Source of the DNA: Prevotella sp. CAG:1185 | Lineage (GTDB): Bacteria; Bacteroidota; Bacteroidia; Bacteroidales; Bacteroidaceae | Assembly (NCBI GenBank): GCA_000436695.1 | Contig: HF992609.1 | Coordinates: 1-12,526 of the forward strand | Direction: 5' to 3' | Length of the DNA: 12,526 nt | Part shown: positions 6,131 to 12,175 of the stretch, piece by piece | Numbering within the stretch: the stretch's first letter is position 1 | Layout of the letters: every line of letters starts with the position of its first letter | Made by a program: the position numbers and the translations under genes | Notes under the pieces: generated by a model | What the model was told of the DNA's origin: nothing | Seen by the model: only the letters and a program-made list of their open reading frames with translations | Databases searched by the model: none

Positions 6131-7189
6131 TTATTTTCTGCCACACATAACAATCTCTGCCCTTGCCACGATCTGCTCGGGAGATATGTTCTTCAGGCAC
6201 GAATAGTCGCCCCTTATGCAGGGCTTGTTTCCGAATATACTGCAAGGACGGCACGGCAGGTCTATCTGCACGGCGTTCTCTATGCTCTGTCCCCAGCCCA
6301 TGAATCCGGCAAAGGGATGAGTTGCGCCCCACACGCTCACCACGGGCGTTGCCGTGAGCGACGCCATGTGCATGTTGGCGCTGTCCATTGATATCATGAG
6401 GTCGAGATGGCTCATAAGGACAAGTTCAAGACTTATGCCGTCGAGCTTGTCGGACACGATTTCACACTGTCTGTACTTTGAGCACCATTCATTGAAATAT
6501 TCACTCTCGCGCTGTCCCTTGCCGAAGAGGAATATGCGGCAGTCGGGATGACGCTCAATGAGCTGGCAAATAACCTTCTCCATGAGCCTGGGCGGATATA
6601 TCTTGCCCACATGAGCGGCAAACGGGGCTATGCCTATCCACTTCTCCGTGAACTCGCCAGTGCGTCTCATGCTCTCGGGCAACAGACTGATGTCGCCTCC
6701 GCCCTCGGGGAATATCGACTTGAAGTCGAGCTTTACGGGATATCCAAGGCGCGCCAGCACATCGCAATAGTTGCTGAACGGCGACGGCTGCTGCACCAGT
6801 TTCTTGTCCGACATGGCCACCAGCTGCCTGCGCCCGTTGCGGTGCTTGTCGATGTGAGCCACCTTGTAGCGGTCAATGTTGAAGCGCATGCGAAGATAGT
6901 CGGAGCGCAGCACGCTGTGAAAGTCGGCTATGGCGGTGAAGTTCTTTGCCGTAAGCCGGCGGTAGAGAGCATTGAGCCCCTTCACTCCGTCGTATTCTTC
7001 CTTGATGTCGGCCTCCATAAATCCAACGTTTGGCGGCATGTGCTCGAAGAACGGGCGCGCAAAAGGCTTGCTCAGCATGGTAATCCTCACGTCGGGATAT
7101 TGCTTTGCGAGCGAATACACCACGGGCACCGTCATTGCTACGTCGCCCATGGCCGAGAATCTTATTATGAGTATGTGCTCAGTCTTCAT
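6131..7189 (-). CDS. Glycosyltransferase family 9 (heptosyltransferase-like)
   Basis: GT9 enzymes transfer a sugar, classically heptose from ADP-heptose, onto lipopolysaccharide core at the inner face of the cytoplasmic membrane. The 352 aa show the GT-B layout of the family. The N-terminal acceptor-side motif is IIRFSAMGDVAMTVPVV (8-24), with the catalytic-type Asp D16. The C-terminal donor domain carries IGIAPFAAHVGKIYP (185-199), the donor-binding ISMDSANMHMASL (266-278) and VWGATHPFAGF (286-296). After this comes a Cys-rich segment, LPCRPCSIFGNKPC to C331 (C313, C316, C324, C331). Its start overlaps the DUF4254 stop by 4 nt (ATGA), so the two are translationally coupled. The acceptor and donor sugar are not deducible; lipooligosaccharide or another surface glycan is likely. 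Confidence 0.92.
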   Translation of the reverse strand: MKTEHILIIRFSAMGDVAMTVPVVYSLAKQYPDVRITMLSKPFARPFFEHMPPNVGFMEADIKEEYDGVKGLNALYRRLTAKNFTAIADFHSVLRSDYLRMRFNIDRYKVAHIDKHRNGRRQLVAMSDKKLVQQPSPFSNYCDVLARLGYPVKLDFKSIFPEGGGDISLLPESMRRTGEFTEKWIGIAPFAAHVGKIYPPRLMEKVICQLIERHPDCRIFLFGKGQRESEYFNEWCSKYRQCEIVSDKLDGISLELVLMSHLDLMISMDSANMHMASLTATPVVSVWGATHPFAGFMGWGQSIENAVQIDLPCRPCSIFGNKPCIRGDYSCLKNISPEQIVARAEIVMCGRK

Positions 7190-7797
7190 TTATTGTTTTT
7201 GGAGTATAACACCGGATTGGTAGCCGGGTCGTTATACATTTTCATCTGTCTGTACACCTTCATGTATTTGCGTCCGGCAGCAATGTCGTCCAACAGCTGG
7301 TCGATGGCCGTAGACAGGTCTACCTGCTGCTGCAACAGCACGTCGAGCTTAGCCTTGCACTTATCGAGGTGCTGCGGCTCGGCGTCGGTGCGCTCGGTCT
7401 GCTCCTTCATGTGGTAAATCTTCAGCGCGAGTATCGACAGGCGGTCGATGGCCCATGCCGGACTTTCGGTGTTGATGCGTGCGTCGGGCATCACCTTCAC
7501 GTCCTTGTACTTGTCTCTCAGCCAGCTGTCAATCTGCTCCACGAGGTCGGTGCGGTCCTGATTGCTGCGGTCTATGCGGCGTTTCAGCAGCAGAGCCTCG
7601 GCTGGGTCAATCTGTGGGTCGCGTATGATATCTTCAAGATGCCACTGCACGGTGTCAATCCAGCACTTCATGTAAAGGCTGTTCTCTATCGTGCCCTCAT
7701 CGTAAGGGTTGCTCACCTTGGTGTCAACATCGTCGGCCCGGTGATAATCGTTTATCGCCCGGCTGAAAATCTCGTTACAAAGTTCGGTAAATGCCAT
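7186..7797 (-). CDS. DUF4254 family protein, partner of the GT9 gene
   Basis: A 203-aa soluble, largely alpha-helical protein that I assign to DUF4254, a Bacteroidetes-rich family with no known function. Conserved-looking segments are IENSLYMKCWIDTVQWHLEDIIRD (37-60), RIDRSNQDRTDLVEQID (74-90) and NTESPAWAIDRLSILALKIYHM (109-130), all rich in charged residues on helices. A predicted coiled-coil-prone stretch covers about 130-175. There is no signal peptide or membrane segment. It is the first gene of a coupled pair with the GT9 glycosyltransferase and overlaps it by 4 nt, which suggests a shared role in surface glycan assembly, perhaps as an accessory subunit (inference). A candidate promoter lies about 90-120 nt upstream, divergent from that of pdxB. 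Confidence 0.85.
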   Translation of the reverse strand: MAFTELCNEIFSRAINDYHRADDVDTKVSNPYDEGTIENSLYMKCWIDTVQWHLEDIIRDPQIDPAEALLLKRRIDRSNQDRTDLVEQIDSWLRDKYKDVKVMPDARINTESPAWAIDRLSILALKIYHMKEQTERTDAEPQHLDKCKAKLDVLLQQQVDLSTAIDQLLDDIAAGRKYMKVYRQMKMYNDPATNPVLYSKNNK

Positions 7798-7889
7798 GTG
7801 CTTTTGTTTTAGTTAATACTCTACTGCTCTTGCGCCTGCACATCAACGGCACGTAAGGCCGGATTGCAGTGACGCCACCATATTAAATG

Positions 7890-7920
7890 CAAAGCTAATA
7901 AATTATTTTTAATCAGCCAA
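7890..7920 (-). promoter_or_regulatory. Candidate promoter for the DUF4254-GT9 operon
   Basis: On the minus strand TTG (7920-7918), a 20-nt spacer and TAGCTTTG (7897-7890) fit the Bacteroidetes sigma factor consensus (TTTG, 19-21 nt, TAnnTTTG), except that the first T of the -33 is G. Transcription would begin near 7884 and give a leader of about 85 nt before the DUF4254 ATG. Confidence 0.6.
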
Positions 7921-7939
7921 CAAAACAGAATATTTTTCG

Positions 7940-7947
7940 TAACTTTG
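7940..7947 (+). promoter_or_regulatory. Candidate -7 promoter element for pdxB
   Basis: TAACTTTG is an exact TAnnTTTG match, 73 nt upstream of the chosen pdxB ATG. The expected -33 position (about 7915-7920) overlaps the -33 element of the divergent DUF4254 promoter but has no TTG on this strand. A polymerase bound at one promoter would probably hinder the other. Confidence 0.5.
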
Positions 7948-8020
7948 AACTTGTATTTGAATTTTAACGGCTGAAAGTCAGCCCGCCGCCACACGTGGAG
8001 GCGCATAAATTATTGTGTAT

Positions 8021-9058
8021 ATGAGAATTGTGATTGACGACAAGATTCCGTTCATACGCGACGCCATAAGCCGCATAACGCCAGACGCCGTGTATCTGAA
8101 GGGAAGCGAAATAGGGCCGGCCGACGTGCGCGATGCCGACGCCCTGATTGTCAGAACACGCACACGCTGCGACGAGGCCCTGCTCAAGGGCAGCAGCGTA
8201 AAGTTCGTGGCCACGGCCACAATAGGCTTCGACCACATCGACGCCGACTATATGAGCCGCGCCGGAATTGAGTGGATGAGCTGCCCGGGGTGCAACGCCT
8301 CGTCGGTGGAACAGTATCTGCACTCGGTGCTGATACTGCTGAAAAGACAGAAAGGCATGCGCCCCGAAAGCTCCACGATAGGCATCGTGGGATGCGGACA
8401 CGTGGGCAGCAAGGTGGCAAAGATGGCCACCGGCATGGGCATGCGCGTGCTTGTGTGCGACCCTCCGCGGCAGGAGCGGGGCGACGCGGGCACATTTGTA
8501 ACGATGAAGGACATTGAGGAGCAGTGCGACGTGATAACCTTTCACGTGCCGCTGACCAAGGACGGCCCCCACCCCACGATGCACATGGCCGACGCCGCAT
8601 TCTTCAGCCGGCTCGTGCGCAAACCTGTCATAGTGAACACAAGCCGCGGAGCCGTGGCAGACAATGCCGCGCTGCTCGACGCCCTAATATATAATAAGGT
8701 GAGCGACGCCGTGATAGACACGTGGGAGAACGAGCCGCACATAAATCTTCAGCTCATGGACAGGGCATGGATAGCCACGCCGCACATTGCCGGATACAGC
8801 GCCGACGGAAAGGCCTGCGCCGACAATATGGTGATAAGCGGACTGTGCCGCCACTTCGGCATTAAAGTGCCGTGCAAGGTGGAGCCGCCGGAGCTGCCGG
8901 CCGGATTCGTTGCTGCCGACGATGCCGACGACCTGTGCCTTCAGCTCTACAATCCGCTCGACGACAGCGCACGACTGAAAGCCTCGCCCGAAAAGTTTGA
9001 AGAGCTGCGCGGCAACTATCCGCTCAGACGCGAGACGGCACCGCGGAACAGGGCATGA
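8021..9058 (+). CDS. pdxB: 4-phosphoerythronate dehydrogenase
   Basis: PdxB oxidises 4-phospho-D-erythronate to 2-oxo-3-hydroxy-4-phosphobutanoate, the second step of the DXP-dependent pyridoxal phosphate pathway, in the cytoplasm. The start ATG at 8021 gives MRIVIDDKIPFI, the normal PdxB N-terminus; a GTG two codons upstream (8015) is possible but less likely. With this start the protein has 345 aa. It shows the D-2-hydroxyacid dehydrogenase pattern: Rossmann loop GIVGCGHVGS (121-130), NTSRGAVAD (206-214) with R209, DTWENEP (233-239) with E238, and ATPHIAGYS (252-260) with H255. R209, E238 and H255 correspond to the catalytic Arg, Glu and His of E. coli PdxB. The C-terminal dimerisation part (about 286-345) is shorter than in E. 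coli PdxB (378 aa). It is flanked by a divergent promoter region and an untranslated 470-bp spacer, so it is probably monocistronic. Confidence 0.94.
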   Translation: MRIVIDDKIPFIRDAISRITPDAVYLKGSEIGPADVRDADALIVRTRTRCDEALLKGSSVKFVATATIGFDHIDADYMSRAGIEWMSCPGCNASSVEQYLHSVLILLKRQKGMRPESSTIGIVGCGHVGSKVAKMATGMGMRVLVCDPPRQERGDAGTFVTMKDIEEQCDVITFHVPLTKDGPHPTMHMADAAFFSRLVRKPVIVNTSRGAVADNAALLDALIYNKVSDAVIDTWENEPHINLQLMDRAWIATPHIAGYSADGKACADNMVISGLCRHFGIKVPCKVEPPELPAGFVAADDADDLCLQLYNPLDDSARLKASPEKFEELRGNYPLRRETAPRNRA

Positions 9059-9071
9059 AAATGCCTTCAAT

Positions 9072-9126
9072 GACACGGCACTGCACACTCCGGCAGACTT
9101 CACGCTGAAGGCCAAAATACCGTGTC
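9072..9126. repeat. Inverted repeat just after pdxB
   Basis: GACACGG (9072-9078) and CCGTGTC (9120-9126) pair over 7 bp, enclosing a small hairpin CTTCA-cgc-TGAAG. It starts 13 nt after the pdxB stop and might fold in the 3' end of the pdxB message. There is no following U-tract, so it is not a classical terminator. Confidence 0.35.
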
Positions 9127-9164
9127 TGACCACTCTAAAGGCACACTTATCAAGTCCACTTTAC

Positions 9165-9245
9165 AAAAAGCCACCTTTTACGCTCCAAAAGGCCACCTTT
9201 TAGCTTCTAAAAGGCCACCTTTCGCAGGCTAAAAGGTGGCCTTTT
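9165..9245. repeat. Four-unit array of palindromic 15-mers at exact 22-bp period, last unit inverted
   Basis: The units begin at 9165, 9187, 9209 and 9231, each separated by exactly 7 nt. Unit 2 is AAAAGGCCACCTTTT, itself a palindrome of two 6-bp arms around CCA. Unit 1 differs by one base (AAAAAGCC...) and unit 3 by its last base (C for T). Unit 4, AAAAGGTGGCCTTTT, is the exact reverse complement of unit 2. Units 3 and 4 pair into a stable hairpin (arms 9209-9221 and 9233-9245) ending in TTTTG, so this can act as a terminator for pdxB; units 1 or 2 can pair with unit 4 instead. The spacers (ACGCTCC, AGCTTCT, GCAGGCT) differ from one another. The array is non-coding in the frames I checked. 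Confidence 0.85.
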
Positions 9246-9249
9246 GCAA

Positions 9250-9317
9250 CACATTGTAAGACAGGCATTTATGAAGTCCCGCACAAGACAGCCTGTCAAC
9301 CTGCGCTACACAATGTG
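9250..9317. repeat. Nested inverted repeats upstream of acpP
   Basis: The outer arms CACATTG (9250-9256) and CAATGTG (9311-9317) and inner arms GACAGGC (9260-9266) and GCCTGTC (9291-9297) are all exact. They fold into one stem with an asymmetric internal loop (3 nt against 13 nt) and a 24-nt apical loop. It begins 4 nt after the 22-bp array. It could be part of a small RNA, a leader, or an unannotated repeat; no coding sequence is seen. Confidence 0.45.
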
Positions 9318-9323
9318 ACTGCT

Positions 9324-9452
9324 GTGTGCGCACAAAATCGACAAAACAAGTAAAAAAACATGAAAAAACGGTGTAAAAAGACAACAAAACCTGCACACTA
9401 TTGCGGTATGTGTGCAATTTGCGTTGTATTTTTTGCGAAAATATTTGCACAC
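9324..9452. promoter_or_regulatory. Cluster of GCACAC/GTGTGC half-sites upstream of acpP
   Basis: TGTGCGCACA at 9325-9334 is a 10-bp perfect palindrome. GCACAC (9393-9398) and GTGTGC (9410-9415) form an inverted pair 11 nt apart. A further GCACAC (9447-9452) overlaps the last base of the acpP -33 element. Their placement around the promoter of the fatty acid operon resembles operator sites for a regulator, though none is named here. The remaining sequence between them is A-rich and non-coding. Confidence 0.4.
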
Positions 9453-9475
9453 TTGAATAAAAATTCGTTCCTTTG
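9444..9475 (+). promoter_or_regulatory. Promoter of the acpP-fabF-rnc operon
   Basis: TTTG (9444-9447), a spacer of exactly 20 nt, and TTCCTTTG (9468-9475) match the Bacteroidetes consensus TTTG-N19-21-TAnnTTTG with one mismatch (TT for TA). The transcript would start near 9481 and have an AT-rich leader of about 48 nt before the acpP ATG. This is the best-spaced promoter match in the window. Confidence 0.75.
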
Positions 9476-9528
9476 CACCGATTTTTGGAAATGAAATTAA
9501 TTTATAAACTTATTTAAACATTACAATC

Positions 9529-9765
9529 ATGTCAGAAATTGAATCAAAAGTAAAAGCTATTATCGTTGACAAACTTGGTGTTGATGAGGCAGAAGTAAAG
9601 CCTGAAGCAAGCTTCACAAACGACCTTGGTGCTGACTCACTGGATACAGTAGAGCTCATCATGGAATTCGAGAAAGAATTCAACATCTCTATTCCTGACG
9701 ACAAGGCAGAAACAATCGCCACTGTAGGTGACGCTATCAACTACATCGAGGCTAACACCAAATAA
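9529..9765 (+). CDS. acpP: Acyl carrier protein
   Basis: ACP carries growing acyl chains on a 4'-phosphopantetheine arm during type II fatty acid synthesis in the cytoplasm. The 78 aa are normal length, acidic and helical. The attachment motif GADSLDTVEL (34-43) places the phosphopantetheine on S37. The preceding SFTNDLGAD and following MEFEKEFNISIPDDKAETI are classical helix II and recognition regions for synthase partners. The start follows an AT-rich leader without a strong Shine-Dalgarno. It is the first gene of an operon with fabF (21-nt gap) and rnc. Codon choice is more biased and A/T-ending than in its neighbours, as expected for a highly expressed gene. Confidence 0.99.
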   Translation: MSEIESKVKAIIVDKLGVDEAEVKPEASFTNDLGADSLDTVELIMEFEKEFNISIPDDKAETIATVGDAINYIEANTK

Positions 9766-9786
9766 TAATTTCCGATAATTATTTAA

Positions 9787-11049
9787 ATGGAATTAAAAAG
9801 AGTAGTAGTAACAGGACTGGGCGCTGTAACACCCCTTGGACTTTCAGTCGAGGAGACATGGAAGAACCTGCTGGCAGGAGTCAGCGGCGCAGCTCCTATT
9901 ACACTGTTTGACAGCTCCATGTACAAGACTCAGTTTGCGTGCGAGGTCAAAGGCCTTAATGTAAACGACTGGATCGACCGCAAGGAAGCGCGCAAGCTCG
10001 ACCGCTACACACAGCTGGCCCTGATAAGCGCAATGCAGGCCGTTAAAGACAGCGACATGGACCTGGAGACAGTAAACAAAAACCGCATCGGAGTAATCTT
10101 CGGCGTAGGCATCGGCGGTATCAAGACCTTCGAGGACGAAGTGTCTTACAACGCCCTGCACAAGGAGAACGGCCCTAAATACAACCCGTTCTTCATTCCT
10201 AAGATGATCAGCGACATCGCTGCCGGCCAGATATCAATCCACTACGGATTCCACGGTCCCAACTATGCCACTACATCTGCCTGCGCATCTTCGACAAACG
10301 CCATTGCCGACGCATTCAACCTGATTCGTCTGGGCAAGGCCGACATCATTGTCAGCGGAGGTGCCGAAGCAGCTATCTGCGGATGCGGAGTTGGCGGTTT
10401 CAACGCCATGCACGCCCTTTCTACACGCAACGACGATCCTCAGAAGGCATCACGCCCGTTCAGCGCAAGCCGTGACGGATTCGTAATGGCCGAAGGCGCA
10501 GGCTGCCTCATCCTCGAGGAGCTTGAGCACGCAAAGGCACGCGGAGCAAAGATCTACGCAGAAATGGTGGGCGAAGGCGAAAGCGCAGACGCATACCACA
10601 TAACAGCATCTCACCCCGAAGGACTCGGAGCTAAGCTCGTTATGCAGGCTGCTCTCGACGACGCCGGCATGAAACCTGAGGACATAGACTATATCAACGT
10701 TCACGGAACATCAACTCATGTGGGCGACATTTCAGAGGCCAAGGCCATCAAGGAAGTGTTCGGAGATGCAGCTTACAAGCTCAACATCAGCTCTACAAAG
10801 TCAATGACAGGCCACCTGCTGGGAGCTGCCGGAGCCGTTGAGGCAATGGTAAGCGTATTGTCAATACAGAACGACATTGTTCCGCCTACAATCAACCACG
10901 AAGAAGATGACAAGGACGAAGAGATAGACTATAATCTCAATTTCACATTCAACAAGGCACAGAAGCGCACCGTGCGCGCCGCCATGAGCAACACGTTCGG
11001 ATTCGGCGGACACAATGCCTGTGTTATCTTCAAGAAATATGATGATTAA
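9787..11049 (+). CDS. fabF: Beta-ketoacyl-ACP synthase II
   Basis: FabF condenses malonyl-ACP with acyl-ACP to extend fatty acids by two carbons, in the cytoplasm. The 420 aa are full length. The thiolase-fold active site is complete: nucleophile C166 in TTSACASSTNAI (162-173), H306 in NVHGTSTHVGD (304-314), K338 and H343 in SSTKSMTGHLLGAAGA (335-350), and the C-terminal FGFGGHN loop (404-410) that gates acyl entry. The numbering is +3 relative to E. coli FabF (C163, H303, H340). The start is MELKRVVVTGLGAVTPLG, the usual N-terminus. It sits 21 nt downstream of acpP and its last codons overlap the rnc start. Confidence 0.99.
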   Translation: MELKRVVVTGLGAVTPLGLSVEETWKNLLAGVSGAAPITLFDSSMYKTQFACEVKGLNVNDWIDRKEARKLDRYTQLALISAMQAVKDSDMDLETVNKNRIGVIFGVGIGGIKTFEDEVSYNALHKENGPKYNPFFIPKMISDIAAGQISIHYGFHGPNYATTSACASSTNAIADAFNLIRLGKADIIVSGGAEAAICGCGVGGFNAMHALSTRNDDPQKASRPFSASRDGFVMAEGAGCLILEELEHAKARGAKIYAEMVGEGESADAYHITASHPEGLGAKLVMQAALDDAGMKPEDIDYINVHGTSTHVGDISEAKAIKEVFGDAAYKLNISSTKSMTGHLLGAAGAVEAMVSVLSIQNDIVPPTINHEEDDKDEEIDYNLNFTFNKAQKRTVRAAMSNTFGFGGHNACVIFKKYDD

Positions 11050-12079
11050 CAACTTTATTGATAAAATGAAGCTCCCTTTCCGCAAGGAAAAGGAGCTTTA
11101 TTCTTCTTTATTCAACGTCATCGGTTTTTATCCTCACGACATCAGCCTGTACAAACTGGCACTGCTCCACAAGAGCATAGCCAAGCGCAACGAAAAGGGA
11201 CGACCCGTAAACAACGAGCGTCTTGAATTTCTGGGCGACGCCATTCTCGACGCCATTGTGGGCGACATCGTGTTCAGACACTTTGAAGGCAAGCGCGAAG
11301 GATTTCTTACCAACACACGCAGCAAGATTGTGCAGCGAGAAACTCTCAACAAACTGGCTCAGGAGATTGGCATAAGCCAACTCATAAAGTCAAACGGACA
11401 TTCCTCGTCACACAACAGCTACATGGACGGCAACGCCTTCGAGGCCCTCGTGGGAGCCATCTATCTCGACCGCGGATACGAGGCCTGCATGCGCTTCATG
11501 CAGAAACGTATCCTCTCACAGCTTATCAATCTCGACAAGGTGGCTTACAAGGAGGTTAACTTCAAGAGCAAACTCATTGAATGGTGCCAGAAAAACAGGG
11601 TGAAGCTCGACTTCAAGCTGATTGAACAGAAGCGCGACGAAAACAACAATCCGATATTCGTATATCAGACTCTTGTTGAAGGACTGGAAGGCGGTTCGGG
11701 CAAGGGCTACTCCAAGAAGGAGAGCCAGCAGATGGCATGTAAGCTCACTCTGCAGAGCCTGAGACGCAAACCGCAGTTTATCGACGCCGTGTTTGCAGCC
11801 AAAGCCGACCGCACAAAGATGGAGGAAGAACCTGTGGTGAACGTTCCGGACATTGAGCAAAAAGACGATTTCATAATCCTCAGCCACAGCGAAAAAGCTG
11901 ACGACAATGTGCAGGAGAACGTCGCCGACAGCAACAAGAAACGTAATAAAGAAGAAAAAAAGAATGCGGCAAGCAGCACAGACTATGAATTTGACCTGTC
12001 TGACATCACTGCTACACCGCGACAAATGTCTAAAGAAGAAATAATAGCGGCAGCTGAAAAGGCCGCTTTCTCTGAATAA
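11042..12079 (+). CDS. rnc: Ribonuclease III with long charged C-terminal extension
   Basis: RNase III cleaves double-stranded RNA (rRNA precursors, structured mRNAs). The chosen ATG at 11042 overlaps the fabF end by 8 nt and gives MINNFIDKMKLPFRK, which resembles Bacteroidetes homologues recalled from memory; ATGs at 11039 and 11066 are alternatives. With this start the protein is 345 aa. The nuclease signature NERLEFLGDAILD is at 58-70, with E59, E62 and D66. The second metal motif GNAFEALVGAIYLD (130-143) keeps E134 but has N131 where E. coli has D114. The dsRNA-binding domain covers about 172-242 (FKSKLIEWCQ, GKGYSKKESQQMA). Residues about 245-345 form an extra polar, Lys/Glu-rich, probably disordered tail absent from the 226-aa E. 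coli enzyme. A terminator follows the stop. Confidence 0.95.
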   Translation: MINNFIDKMKLPFRKEKELYSSLFNVIGFYPHDISLYKLALLHKSIAKRNEKGRPVNNERLEFLGDAILDAIVGDIVFRHFEGKREGFLTNTRSKIVQRETLNKLAQEIGISQLIKSNGHSSSHNSYMDGNAFEALVGAIYLDRGYEACMRFMQKRILSQLINLDKVAYKEVNFKSKLIEWCQKNRVKLDFKLIEQKRDENNNPIFVYQTLVEGLEGGSGKGYSKKESQQMACKLTLQSLRRKPQFIDAVFAAKADRTKMEEEPVVNVPDIEQKDDFIILSHSEKADDNVQENVADSNKKRNKEEKKNAASSTDYEFDLSDITATPRQMSKEEIIAAAEKAAFSE

Positions 12080-12084
12080 AGGCA

Positions 12085-12131
12085 AAAGAAGCGGCACCGG
12101 CCTGCGCAGGGCATGGTGCCGACGCTTCTTT
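12085..12131. terminator. Bidirectional terminator hairpin between rnc and HAD gene
   Basis: The left arm AAAGAAGCGGCACC (12085-12098) pairs with GGTGCC plus CGCTTCTTT (12115-12131), with a 2-3 nt bulge, around a GC-rich loop. The loop has its own small stem (CCTGCGCAGG, 12101-12110). T-rich sequence follows on the plus strand (CACCTTTTTG) and an A-run flanks the other side. It lies between the convergent rnc and HAD phosphatase stops. Confidence 0.8.
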
Positions 12132-12175
12132 CACCTTTTTGTATTTTTAAGCTACTGCGCTGTCTGTTTTATTTA

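Noticed and set aside
6548..7417. Plus-strand open frame of 289 codons
   Set aside because: It runs across both the GT9 and DUF4254 genes on the opposite strand and resembles no family; the minus-strand genes have motifs and coupled starts.
8015..8020. GTG start for pdxB two codons upstream
   Set aside because: ATG at 8021 gives the conserved MRIVIDDKIPFI start and is the more common codon.
7964..8584. Minus-strand open frame of 206 codons
   Set aside because: Antisense to pdxB, rich in His, Ala and Cys with no recognisable fold; typical shadow of GC-rich coding DNA.
9165..9245. CRISPR-like array because of regular 22-bp spacing
   Set aside because: Repeats are 15 bp with only 7-nt spacers, the last unit is inverted, and no cas gene is near; this does not fit CRISPR.
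11015..11041. Earlier in-frame starts for rnc (11015, 11039)
   Set aside because: The 11015 start lies deep in fabF and adds residues that read as fabF coding DNA; 11042 matches the recalled N-terminus of relatives. The 11039 ATG cannot be fully excluded.
11516..12097. Minus-strand open frame of 193 codons
   Set aside because: Antisense to rnc; its hydrophobic appearance comes from reverse reading of the Lys/Glu-rich tail.
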